A DNA stretch of 64,000 nucleotides. It comes from Tolypeutes matacus. Taxonomy: Eukaryota > Chordata > Mammalia > Cingulata > Chlamyphoridae. The stretch spans positions 4,293,930 to 4,357,929 of the forward strand of contig JAKSZT010054308.1 of NCBI GenBank assembly GCA_026826555.1. Reading direction: 5' to 3'. The translations under genes were made by a program, and so were the position numbers. Below are positions 32,958-44,600 of the stretch, piece by piece. Under the pieces are notes generated by a model. It saw nothing but the letters and a program-made list of their open reading frames with translations. It was not told where the DNA came from and searched no databases. Each line of letters begins with the position of its first letter. Position 1 is the stretch's first letter.

Positions 32958-32971
32958 AGACAGAGAAAGAG

Positions 32972-33127
32972 ATGGGAGTCTGGGCTGATGGAAAAGTTTT
33001 GGTAATGGATGGTGTTGATGGTAACACAACATTCAGTATGTAATTAACACGACTGAATTGTATACTTGAAAGTGGTTAAAATGGGAAATGTTATGCTATA
33101 TGTATGTTACCACAATAAAAATTAAAA
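32972..33127 (+). mobile_element. 5'-truncated L1 3' end
   Basis: GGAAAAGTTTTGGTAATGGA, AAGTGGTTAAAATGGGAAAT and ATGTTACCACAATAAAA match the 3' end of the L1 at 59.8-59.93 kb block for block. Short AGAAAGAGA copies flank it, consistent with a target duplication. Confidence 0.75.
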
Positions 33128-33594
33128 AGAAAGAGAAGAGAGAGGAAAAAGGGGCCTGATAGGGTGGAAGGAAGCAGGGGGCATGGATGGGAGACCTCAG
33201 ACCTCAGCACCTTGAGAGAGGAAACCAGAGAGCAGAGAGGCCCATATTTTCCTCAGCTTCCAGTCTCCGACTCCATGGGCCCCCACCGGAGGTCATTCTG
33301 GCTCCCCTTCTGCCTCTGAGCCAAGCAGCCCCTTCCCTGGTTTGGCCGCTTGAAATAGGCCTGTGGACTCAGGGGCCCAGGGCCCAGGGCCTCCTTTCCT
33401 GCTTCCCAGGATGACTCAAGTCTAGCTTCCATCAGTCCCACTGCAGTACCCATCCTGGAACTTAGCCGCCCCTGTGGGATGGGGCTGGGTAGGGACCCAG
33501 AGGCCTAACCCCAAGCAGTCTTCTTGGGTTTCCTGGGCTTGGGTGGGCTTAGTTTCCATTCCCTCCCCCTTCTGTGGCCAGCTCCAGAGAGCAC

Positions 33595-33622
33595 ATTCCA
33601 GCTGAAATGGAATCGCATTCCA
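33595..33622 (+). promoter_or_regulatory. Clustered MCAT/TEAD-like sites with an E-box
   Basis: CATTCC, CAGCTG, GGAATC and a second CATTCC fall within 30 bases. The arrangement resembles TEAD-bound muscle enhancers. Chance cannot be excluded. Confidence 0.35.
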
Positions 33623-34160
33623 TCTTCCCTGCCTGGCCAGGCTGGCCTGGCTGATAGCAGCTGTGCCACCCCAGGGTCAAATGGCAGCAGCTGGATCCTC
33701 AAGGAGGGGCTGAGGTGGGAGGGCTGGGGGGAGCTCAGGGACAAGGGCCTTCGGAGGCGATGAATGAGCTCTGATTCTTTGGTCTCAAGAGACCAGAGCA
33801 AGGGGGGCAGAGAGGTGAGACCGCAGGGTCTCAGGGATGTGGGGAGTCTCTGGGCATGATTGACCCAACCGGTCCTGCAGAAATGGGAAAACCAAGGCCC
33901 CATGTGGGAGGTCCCTGGAAGGACACCCCCTCCCCACCCCTGCCCCCCGAGTGTCTCCCCCGAGCTCCCACAACAGAAGTGAAGGACGAGGGGACCCTTT
34001 AAGAGGCCTCATTCCAAACTCCCTCATGCTTGGCCCAAAGCCTAGGCCTTTGATTTCCGCCCAGTCTTTGGTGGCATCAGCCACAGGGACAGCAGCAGGC
34101 TGGGCTGAATGGGTGCTCAGCCCCTGACCTCACCCTCGGGCGGCGCCTCAGCCTGCATGG

Positions 34161-34170
34161 CCTTATAAGG
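34161..34170. promoter_or_regulatory. Perfect palindromic CArG box (SRF site)
   Basis: CCTTATAAGG fits CC(A/T)6GG exactly and is fully palindromic. It lies between the 3' ends of BCAN and NES. Sequence around it is conserved-looking but not testable here. TATAA within it could also be read as a TATA-like motif. Confidence 0.45.
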
Positions 34171-37100
34171 AAGTGCCCCAAACAAACCAAGGAAGCCACC
34201 TCCGGCCCCCCACCCTGCCCCCACTGCCTACTGAGGCTATATTTACCCAGAGGAGGCCCCAGAATAACCTCCCACTTGTCCTTGTGTGTGTGTGTGGGGG
34301 GGGGGGGCTACCCCTCCTTGCTCCTGCTCATTCCCTCCCCTAGGGACGCCTCCCTCAGAGGTGCTTCCTGTTGTCTGACCTCATCATATTCACCATTCAT
34401 TCATTCATTCATTCAATACATGTTTATTGCACACCCACTGTGCCCCAGGCACTGTGTTAGGCTCTGGGCTATGACCGGACAAAGTCCTGGCATTCCTGGA
34501 GCATTCTACAGTGACAGAGGCTTTTGAGATGCCACATTCCCCTGGTTTCCCTCCTACTCGCTGGCCTCTCCTCTGGCTCCTTTTCAAGTGTCTCCTACTC
34601 TGTTGGGAGTTCTTGGTGGGGAGAGGTAGGTGCTCATCTCATTAAACACCCTTCACTGGGTGATTATAGGCCAACAAACCCCTAATTCTTGTCTCTAACC
34701 CTGTCCTCCCTTGAGCTCCAGGCCCACATATCCTCCTCCCCAAGGGCAGCTTCCTCCTAGACTCTCCATCTCAGAAAATGGAACCACCATCTTCCAGTTA
34801 CCCAGGCTGGGAACCTTTGCTGCCACCCGCCCCCCACTCCGGCTCCCATAGTGGATGACTGAGGCCTGACGTCCTGCTTCCCTTACCCACCTCCAATCCA
34901 TCCCCTCCGCTTTGCCCCACTGCCACCAGCATCCCTGCCTGGACTACTGTGGTGACTTCCCGAAATGCCCACTCCAATCTATTCTCACACAGCAGCCAGA
35001 AAGGCGGTCACACACCTCTCTGTTTACAACTCTTCCCTTAGAGAGCAGTCCCTATTCCCTGCCCACTGACCCTCGTGGTGAGCGTCCTTCCCTCTCATTC
35101 TCTACCTTCCAGTCACACAAGCCTTCTTTCTGTTCCTCAGATACCCAAGCTCTCTCTTCTTGCCTTGAGGTTTTGCACATACTGTTCCCTCTGACCAGAA
35201 TCCTTTCCCTCCCCCACCCCACCCTCAGCTCAGCCTTCAGCTTCTCAGGGCCACCTTCCTTGGCTGCCCTGCCCCACTCCTATACTTCCCCAACCCAGAG
35301 TCAGGTGAGGTCTCCTGCTCTATGCTCCCACAACTCCTTCATTTCTCTGTTTTCAAATATGATTTCCACTCAGAGGCCCTTGTTCAATTGAAAGCTAAAG
35401 CATCCCAAGGGGAACACCGTGGTTTTATTTATTGCTGGATTCCCAGAGACTGCACCATGCATGGTACATAGTAGATGCTCAGCAAATGTTTGCTGAAAAA
35501 AATGACAATCACCCCTACTATCACCATCAGGAGTATCCCTGTTACTGCCTAACCCCTGTTTCTCTTGCTGCATTGACAGACTATCACTTCCCAAGAAAAT
35601 ACACCTCCCACCATCTACCCCCTCTAGGAAAGTCCTCACTTCTGTCTAACTCACATCCCTCCCCCTGTTCGGGTTTATCAGCAGCATCAGGCCTGTTTAG
35701 GTAGCTCTGTAGGGGACCAGGGACCCTGGCGTGTGGAGCACGATGGTCACCAGGGCACAGGGAAGGACTCGGCTCAGCCTCTGTCCTTGGCCCTCACTCA
35801 AGCAGGGGTGCCGTAGGGCCTGGGGAGACCAAGCACAGGGTCCCTCTTTCCTTGTGGAGGGGCAGGGAGTGGCCTGTACTTGCCCGGATGCCAACGTGCT
35901 GTCTCCCGGGCCTGGCAGCCTGGGATCAGACCAGGCCTTGTTAGCAGTGGGGACAGGAAGGAGAGAGCGGAGGCTTGGGCTGCCAGGAGGGTGGGGAGGG
36001 GAGACGCTGGATCCTGGGCCCAGAGGGCAGGGGCATGCTCAGTGCTGGTGAGGGCCTGGGTGCCCAAGACAGAGACTCCTAGATGGAGGGGAGAAGAGAG
36101 CCCATTTGACAAGGTCAGAAAGGCCCCCTGGCTTCCCTCCTTAGCCAGAGGGTGCGAGTGGGGACCAGGGAAACGGAGGGGCGGTGACTGACTTCAGCCT
36201 CGCATCTTTCCCTAGCCCTTGGCCTTGGGCCCAAGGAGAGAGTCTGCTCCCAGATTTGAGATTATTGCCAAATATAAAACATTTGTTTAGCAGCCCCCAC
36301 CCCACCCCCACCCGGGATATTTCGAGGTGTCGCCAGATTGCCCTTCCCTGCTGAGCTGAACTGAGGACTGGTTTCTATTTGGGTATCCTGACTTCAAGGC
36401 CTTCAGGCCCCACCCCCAGGAACCCCTGGTCCCCTCCCCGCCCTACACAGAGACCCAGAGAACTACTGGGAAGTAGGGAGAGGGGCCTGGGGAGAAGCTG
36501 CGGTTGATGTACCCTCACTCTGACCTGTTCTCAGCAAGCCCCCTTGCTCTTTCATCACCCCCAAGAGCGTCTTTCCACGCCCCTCCTCAGCCCCACTTGC
36601 CCTTCTTCCCTTCCTCCTTCTTCAGCCAAGGGAGAGGGTCCCACGGAAGACCTAAGTTGCAGCCCTCTGGCCTCCCCTGGCCTTCTTGCTCTCTCTGTCC
36701 CTGGAGCAGCCCCCCCTCATTGTGTGACTGAGTCTGGGGTTCGGCGAGGTTAAACGGCTGACCTGAGGCAGAGCACGGCCTCCCTCCCCTCACGCTGCTC
36801 TGACCCAGCCAGTGTGAACAGACATCGCAGGCAGAAAACTGTTTGGGTTTGGGGGCGAAGGGCCTTATTACACTGGCGGCACTGAGGGGCAGTGGGGAGG
36901 GCGTGCAGTGGCAGGGGTGGCTCCGAGGCTTAATCACTATAATCAGCAGGCACAGATGATGACAGGCCTGGCCTCTGCAGGCTCTGAGGTCACCTGGACT
37001 GGCCTCCCCCAGGCAAGCAGCATGCCACCACCCTCCCAAGCCCCCAGCACTGCTGCCATGCCCCCATGACTCCTTTGGATGCCTCTCTCCTCAGCAGGCA

Positions 37101-37229
37101 GCCCCTCTCCAACATCTCCTACTTCCTCCCCCACGGTCTCCCCACAGACCCCTCTGCTCCCGTGCTGGCCCCGAGCATGCTCCTGCTCCCATCCCAGCCA
37201 CACCAAGGAAGGAAGAGCCCAGACTCTGT

Positions 37230-37749
37230 AGGCGGAGACATGACTTTATTCAGGTGGGGATGAGCCAGGCAGGGCCACAGGGCAGGGATGAGGGGCGTTC
37301 AGACCCAGGGGCATGCCCTCAGCCCCACTGCCAGGCCAGACCTCCCACGAGGGTGATGCTGCTGTGGGGGGTGGGGGTGGGCAGAGCTGGGGAGCCCTGG
37401 CACAAAGACCTACACAGTCCCCTCCCCTTGGGAGAACCACTGGGCCCCCACCTCTTCCAGCTGACAGCACGGGGAGGAAAGCGGGTGCAGGAGAGGGGGC
37501 CTAGGGGTGGGTGGCCTCAGCTGGCTGAAGCCTGGGGATCAGCACAGGCAGGGCGTCCCACTTGGCAAGGTCCGAGGGGCTGGTTTTTACTCCTGGTGGC
37601 TTCATTCTGCACCCATTTCACTTTGGCCGGCCAGGCCTCTCAGAGAGAAACCACAGGTCAAGAGGTCATAAATGAAGGGTGCTGCCCCTAGCAGGGAGAG
37701 GGCATGTGAGCAGACCCCAACCCAAGTCCCCAGTATGGGAGATCTTTCT
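37230..37749 (-). other. NES: NES 3' UTR
   Basis: About 520 bases between the TAA at 37752-37750 and the poly(A) signal. It is GC-rich, without repeats. Confidence 0.8.
37247..37252 (-). terminator. NES: NES poly(A) signal
   Basis: TTTATT on the plus strand is AATAAA on the minus strand. It is the only such hexamer at a suitable distance from the stop. Confidence 0.85.
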
Positions 37750-40700
37750 TTAGTCCTCCCCCGAAGACCAGGAATCTCCATCTCCTTCCCTCTGGGTGAA
37801 CTTCAGGAATTGGCCCGGGCCCAGGCGAAGGGGAACCCCTTCCCAAGGGGTCTTCAGGCCATTCCCCTCTTCCCCTTCCAAGGGGTTCCCTCGGTGCCCC
37901 TCAGGAGCCCCCGGCTTCCCCTGCCCTGCTCCCTGGGACTGCTCCAGCCCATTCAACACTCCCCCGTTCACGTGCTCCAAATCCTCCTCCAAGCTGGGGC
38001 CCCGGCCATTGACATCAAGCATGGCTCCTGCTCCCCGGCCTGTGTCCTCTACCATGCTGGGGGTCTCCAGAGGGCCAGGGCCATGGTCCTCCCCCTCCAA
38101 GGGAACCGGATCAGACCCCTCCTCAGAGCCAGAAGGCTCAGCGCTGTCCTGGGACGCAGTCTCCAGGACAGTCATGGGGCCGTCAGCCACTGCGTCCCTC
38201 AAGCCATCATCCCAAGGAACGCAGAAACCCACAGAGTCAGGCTCCAGGAGGCTCTCTCTCTGAGGGCCGCCCAGGGCCTGTAGGTTGCCCATAGAGGACC
38301 CTGGGTCCCACCGCCCGGCCCCTGGCCCCCTCCCCTCCTCTTCATCGTCATCATCACCCTCCCCCTCCTCCCCACTCTCTTCCTCATCCGCAAAGCCATC
38401 CGACTCCCGGCCCTGCTCCCAGGCTGCAGGCTCCAGGAGCAGCTGGGGTGCCTGACCCACAGGTTCTGCCACCTCCCTGGTGATCCCAGGAAGAAGAGAT
38501 GCCTCAGTCCCCAGGTCCTCAAACTCCTCTGACAGGTCAGACTCAGGGTGCTGCCCCTCCTCCTCATCTCCCTCCTCTTCTGAGGGTTGTGTCCCCAGAC
38601 CCTCAGGGTCCAGGGCAGTGGGACCCCAGCCTTCCTTTCCGTCCTGCCCCTGAGGGGAGGGCCTCTCTTCTCCAGCCAGGCCCCACTTAGGGGAAGCAGG
38701 GGACTGCGGGTAGAGGCCCAGGGGAGTGGAGTCAGGCAGGGTCTCCCCTAGCTCATCAGTCTCACTCTCTTCTCCGCTCTCCTTCCCCTCCTCCTGGAGG
38801 CCCTCAGGGATTCCTCCAGAACTCAATTCCTCCAGTTCACCCTCCATCTTCTCCAGGGCCTCAACCCTGCCTTCCAGCTTCCAGCTAGCCTCCTGGTTCC
38901 CCTCAGCCTGGGGCTGGTACCCAGGGGCATCTTCGGGGAGTGGAGTGGGCACCCAGGGTTCAGTGGGCCTCGGGCTGGGGGACCCCAGCACTGATTGTAC
39001 ATCTTCCTTAGCTTTCTCTGACCCCAGGAGCCTGGGTTGAGGGGCACTGCTTCCCTGAGGGCACAGGGTCTCAGCAGGGAATACCTCCTCGGCTCCCCGG
39101 GGTGCCTCATGCTCTGATTTCTCCTGGCCCTCGGAGCCCTCGGGCTCCAGGGGATCCCTGTTCTTCCTGGGCAGTTTGGAGAGCTCTGACTCCACAGCAT
39201 CTGCCTCCTCTAGGTGCTTTTTGGCACCTTCCAAACCCTCCACCCTCTTTTTCTCTAAATCTTCCTCCCTCAGGGGTGGCTCTATCACCTCCTCTCTGAC
39301 CAGGCAGCCTGGGTCCTCCAGGCCTACCGCCTCCTGCTCCCAACCCTCCTGGGCACCAGCGTCAGACTCACCCATGGCTGTCTCTGATGCCAAGGTGACC
39401 TGTGGGGACGATCGTTCACCCCCTGGAGCCACATCCTCATCTTCCAACATGGGCACTATTGCTGGCATTCCCTGTGGAGCTCCGAGGCTAGGGGCCCCCA
39501 CCTGCTCTGGGTGCCCTTTGGGGTCCTGGAGGTCCTCAGGGCCTCCCTCTCCCATGGCTCCCTCAGCCGGGACCATCTGCTCTTCAGGCTCAAGGCTCCC
39601 TGGGTGCCCCTCCCCTGTGGTCCCGGCCTCCCTTACAGTATTCACCAATAGCTCTACCTGCTCTGCAGCCTCCTCCTTCCCAACAAAGCCATCTTGTCCC
39701 CTCAGGCCCAGCTCTACCTCCTCTTCATTTTCCACTCCAGCTCTCCCAGGGAAGGTTTCCTGGCCCAGCTCTTGGTCCCCCATCACCGCATCTCCCCATC
39801 TCTGCTGATTTGCAGATAGTGGCAGCTCCTGTCCCTCTTTTCCCAGAGACCTCAGTGATTCTTGATTCTCTCCTTTCTCCGTGTTCCTCTCCTCTTCCAG
39901 ATACCTTTGACTTTCCTTGTCCACCTCTTCGGGAGATCTCAAGTTATGTACATCCCACTCTCCCAGAGATCTCCTTGATTCTTGATTCTCCTTCTCTAGG
40001 GGTCTCAATGTCTCTTGGTTGTTTTTCACAGACCCCAGTGGTTCTTGACATTCCTTTTCTATAGGTTTCATAGTCTTCTGATTCTTTTCTTTTAGAGACC
40101 ACAAGGGCTCTTCAGTTTCTGTTGATTTCAATATTTCCAAGTCCTCTTCTACAGATTTCATTGGTTCTAGATTCTCTGTTTCTAACGATTGCATTGTCTC
40201 TATACTCCCTTCTTTCAGAGAGCTCAATAGTTCTTGATTCTCTTTTTCAAGAGGTCTGAGTATCTCTTCATCTTTTCCAAAAGACTTCAGTGGCTCTAGA
40301 TTCACCTTTTCTAGAGGGTTCAATGTCTTCTGGTCCTCTTCCTCTAGAGAACTCAGTGACTCTTGAGTCTCTTTTTCAAGAGTCTCTTGTTTTTCTTTTT
40401 CTTGAGACCTCAGTGGCTCTTGTTCCTTATTTTCTAGTGTTCTCAATGTCTCCTGGTTCTCATAATTTAGAGATCTTACTGACTCTTGAGTCTCTTTTTC
40501 TAGAGGTCTCAATGTCTCCTGGTTCTCATCTTTCAGAGACCTCAGTGGCTCTTGATTCTCTTTTGGTACAGGTCTCAGTGTCTCCTGGTTCTCCGCTTCT
40601 TGAGGTCTCAGTGGTTCTTGATCCCCCTTTTCTAGGGCTCTCAATGACTCTAAGTTCTCTTCTAGAGACCTCCCTAATTCTTGATTTTCCTTTCCTGGAA

Positions 40701-41687
40701 ATAAAAATGTCTCTAGGTTATCTTCAAGAGACTTCATGAATTCTTGATCCTCCTTTTCTAGAGACTGCCATGTATGTGGCTCTTCTTTTCCTATAGGCTT
40801 AAGTGGTTCTAGAGTCTCCTTTTCTAGAGGTCTCGCTACTTCCAGGTCTTTTTCATCTAAAGATGTCAATTGCTCTTGATTCTTCTTTTCTAAAGTCTTT
40901 AGTATTTCTAAGTTGTCTTCTTCTAAAGACCTCAGGGATTCTTGATTCTCCTCTAGAGATCTCAGTGACTCATGAGTCTGCTTTTCCAGAGACATCAGTG
41001 GCTCTTGAATCTCCTCTTTCACAGACTTCAGAGTTTCTTTTTCCAAAGGACCCTGGGAGTTCTGGACTTCCTCCCTGTTCAGATCCACCTCTTCTTGCCA
41101 TGTTTCCTGCTGCAAGCTGCTCACCACTTTCACCTCAGTGGCTGCTTTTTCCTCTGTCAAGCTCCAGATTTGCCCTTCACCTTCCTCCTGGGGTATGCTG
41201 GATACTCCAGACCCAATGGGCTCTCCATCTTTGACCTCTAAACTGGGGTGGTCAAGGCTGAGGGGTGGGGCCAAGGAAATATGATCTTCAAGGGACTGGC
41301 TTATGTTGGCTTCTTGCTGCCTACCCCCAGGCTCCTCTGGTCTTGGCAGGATGCTGGCAGGAATGGTCAGTTTGGCCTCAGCCTGCAGGGGTTCTGGAGC
41401 CTGTTGCCCCCCATCCTGTGGCTGGAGGAGGGAGACAGGGGCCTCCTGGGCTCTAATCTCTGTGTCTGTAGCAGGGTAGGGAGCCTGGGGTGTGGGTGGG
41501 ATTGGGGTGCTGGCCAAAGTGGGGGTACGGGCCTGGAGGAATTCTTGGCTCTTCAGAAAGGCTGGCACAGGTGTCCCAAGGGTATCAGGCAAGGGTGATA
41601 TCAGAGGAGTTGGGCTCAGGGCAGGAAGCAGGGGTGCCAGACGCCGGCACTCTGGGGTCCCTGGGAAATGCAGCTCCAACTTGGGGT
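37750..41687 (-). CDS. NES: NES exon 4: long tail
   Basis: A single exon of 3938 nt encodes the tail, residues 328-1639. It starts DPKLELHFPGTPECRR after the CCAG acceptor at 41688-41691. Low stop density on the opposite strand gives several spurious frames. Its length and the C-terminal SWSSGED end match nestin. Confidence 0.97.
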
Positions 41688-44600
41688 CTGGAAAGGCAGA
41701 GGTTGAGGTAAGTAGGGTCGGTATGTACTGGCAGGGAGGTAGCCAGAGAGCAGCCAACCCAATTCTGGCAGGAGTACCCATGGGACCTGCCCCTGGCCCC
41801 CACTGCCTGGGCTGAGTGTGTGCTCACTGCTGTGGGGTCAAGGTGCCTCCCGGGAAAGAGAAAGGAGCAGGTCCAGGGTATGAAGAGCAAGTGTAGGTAG
41901 AGTGTCAGGGGCCATCTGGCCCCTCCTCTTACCCGGGAAGCTGAGGGAAGTCTTGGAGCCACTGCCAGGTGTCTGCAGCCGGGAGTTCTCAGCCTCCAGG
42001 AGGGTCCTGGGAATGAGGGAGGAAAGGCTGGGTCAGCCCTCAACCCACAGGCCGGCTGAGCTAGCGTGCCCCCTGGCACCGCAGGCTTCATTTTCTTCAC
42101 TATCACCCAAAGCCACACACAGAGTTGTACTTGGCTGTGCACACAAAATCACACGGTGACATACCCGCAGACATTGCAGCCTTGGCCACACAGAGTCACA
42201 CATATATTTGGGACACAAGGCTGGGCTCACAGTCACACAAGCAGATTCCCACACAGTCTGACCCAGTGGCATCTGCACACACCCACTTATCGCTGAGACT
42301 TGTCTCCTCCTCCCCACCCCGGGCCGATGACTTCATCCTCCGTGTGGGGGGCCGATTCTTATGCTAATAGCTGCCTTTGTCCCGGCGGCCATCTGGAGGG
42401 TCTAAGAAGGGGGGCTTCTCAGGGGAAGTGGGAATTCTCAGGCCGTTCCCATGGGATGGGCTCCCCACTCCTCCCCCAGGGCCCCCAGAGTTGGTCACAG
42501 ACAAAAGCAAATGAATTCAGTCTCCTCTCTCGGATTCCTTTTCATGCAAACCAGCGGTTAAATTCCTCAGGCCGGCCCAGACCCTTTCCCTCAGTGGTTT
42601 GATTGGGGGTCAAGGACCTCATGTGCGGATCTCTAAGCACTCTGGATCCCTGGCCCCTCCCCCCAGGGCAATGGGGGTCTCTGCGTCCATTCCCCTATCT
42701 CAGTGCCTCACAGGGCTGATTGGGGGAGGGAGAGGACAATCAATTCAGCAAGTTGTGCTGGACCCCTACTGTCTGCTCTTCTCCACCGCTCTGAATCTGG
42801 TTTGTCTTTCCCATGGTCTTACCTGTCCTTCCCAACAGAGCTGCCCTCCCTGGGGCTCCGTCCTCAGTGGAGGGGGAGCCACTCTTCCTTCTCCTCTCCC
42901 AGATCCCCCCAGTCTTTCTCTTCTCCGGGCCCTGCCTTCCCTCCCCTCCTGAACCTGGCCCAGGGCCCCTGCCTTGCTTGGCCCATGTACACTGGGGGTG
43001 CCCTCCTAAAATAGCCCCGGCCCCCAGTGCTTCACAGACCCCAAAGCCCCTTCCCCGAGCTCCATCACTAGACCCTCACCCCAGCCAGCCTGGCCAGCTT
43101 CCCAGAACAGACCTTGGGCTTTTGCGCAAAGTCACCCAGCCAGTGAGAAGCAGCACCTCCTTGCTCTCATCCCTTCCTGAGGGGACAGGGAATGTGGCCA
43201 ACAGGAAGGCAGGACAGGACCAATGGCATTAGGGCTTGAGAGGGCTCAGGTCCCATGACATTCAGGCTGGAAAGGACCTTGGAAGTCACCCAGGCCATCT
43301 CTCATCCCCCAGACAAGGAGACTGAGGCTCAGATCAAGTGGCAAGTCAGTACGAGGCCCCCTGCACATGCCATTCCTCCTTTCTGAGCACACGCAGACTC
43401 GGGCCTTTTCAGCCTCTTGGATGAAGAGTCTGGATGCAGATATGCTAGGCATGTCCAGCTTCCTTTTTCTGAGGCAACTCCACTCAGCAACAGTACCTCT
43501 CCTTGTGGGAGGGGAGTTAGTCACAGGACACATCTCTTGTCCTGAACCCATGGGGGGAGCGGGTGGGCTCAGATGGGACATGCCCTGGTCTGGAAATGAC
43601 TGGCCTAGGGTCACAGAGCCTGGTGGCGGCAGGGTCACCACTGCCCCCGACTCGGGGCCCCTGTCATCCGAGGAGGCAGGCATGTGTGTGCGTCTGTGTG
43701 CCCATGTGGGTGAGGGTCAGCCCGCACCTGTACGTGGCCACCTCCAGGCTGAGGGACATCTTGAGGTGTGCTAGCTGCTGTCGACCTTCCAGGATCTGGG
43801 CGATCTGGCCCTGCAGGCCCTGTTTCTCCTGCTCCAGGGCCTCCACCGCCAGCTGCAGAGCAAGCCAGAAGCAGTCAGTGAAGGGTGCGCGTGTCTGTGT
43901 GTCCTTCCTGCCCGCTAACCTGCGTTCTTCTCTGCTGCTACAGCAGCACCTTCTGCTCCTGGCCTGACTTCTCTGTAGAGGCAACCCCCTGCATCCCCCT
44001 CTGGAGCCTCCAAGGGGAGCACAGTGGGCCCCCTCAGCCCTCTCCCACGGCCTGGCTCTTCCTTTGAGGTTGCTGATTAAATGGTAGCACATGCTGCTCA
44101 GAATTCAGCTCCCACAGGAAGGGGGAGGTGAGGGAGGAGAGGAGGAGAGGGAAAACAGTAGAAGCAGAAGGAAAAAAGATTAATCAAGAGGCCTGGAGGC
44201 CCAGGACGGGAAGCCAAACAGCACGGTTCCCATTGCTGTCTCCTGCTCCTCACACTGGGCCCCCGCCCCCTCCACTTCCCACATGCTCTGGAATCTTTCT
44301 CTGAGAAGGAGGGCTGGGGAGGTGGCCACGGCGAGACCTCTGTCTGGCTCAGGCAGGAGACTGTTTTCTCAGCTGCTGGTCACAGCTGTGCAGTGTGAGG
44401 GGGAGCAGCTGTCCCAAGCCTCTGGAATGTGGGCCAGGGAGTCGAGAAGCCATGACACAGAAGAGGGGCTGGTGGAGGCTCACCCAGGGCCCCTCATGCC
44501 TTCCCTGCTGTTAGGAACTTGGAGATTCCAAGAGGCCAGACCATGGGGCCCTGTGAGGAGAGGGGAAAGGCCTGGGGCTCTTCTGCGTCATAGAAGACCT

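Larger units (their letters stand above)
29216..32960. other. Intergenic region between BCAN and NES, first part
   Basis: No gene is seen. It holds a MIR-like fragment (29325-29390, CAGTGCCTGGCACAGAGTAG), a CpG-bearing stretch near 29700-29830 and an A-rich (AAC)n run at about 30255-30285. It also has a strictly alternating purine-pyrimidine tract (31164-31198) and a (GT)n run (32930-32957). AP-1/MARE-like sites lie at 31126 and 32595. Confidence 0.6.
33128..37229. other. Intergenic region between BCAN and NES, second part
   Basis: No gene is seen. It is DAS-SINE-free apart from weak ancient repeats: a MIR/L2-like ATTCATTCATTCATTC to GGCACTGTGTTAGGCTC fragment at 34395-34475, and TACATAGTAGATGCTCAGC near 35465. 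TEAD-like and CArG sites are listed separately. Confidence 0.6.

Noticed and set aside
37672..38283. Plus-strand frames of up to 210 codons opposite nestin exon 4
   Set aside because: They lie opposite a Glu-rich coding exon and are shadow frames.
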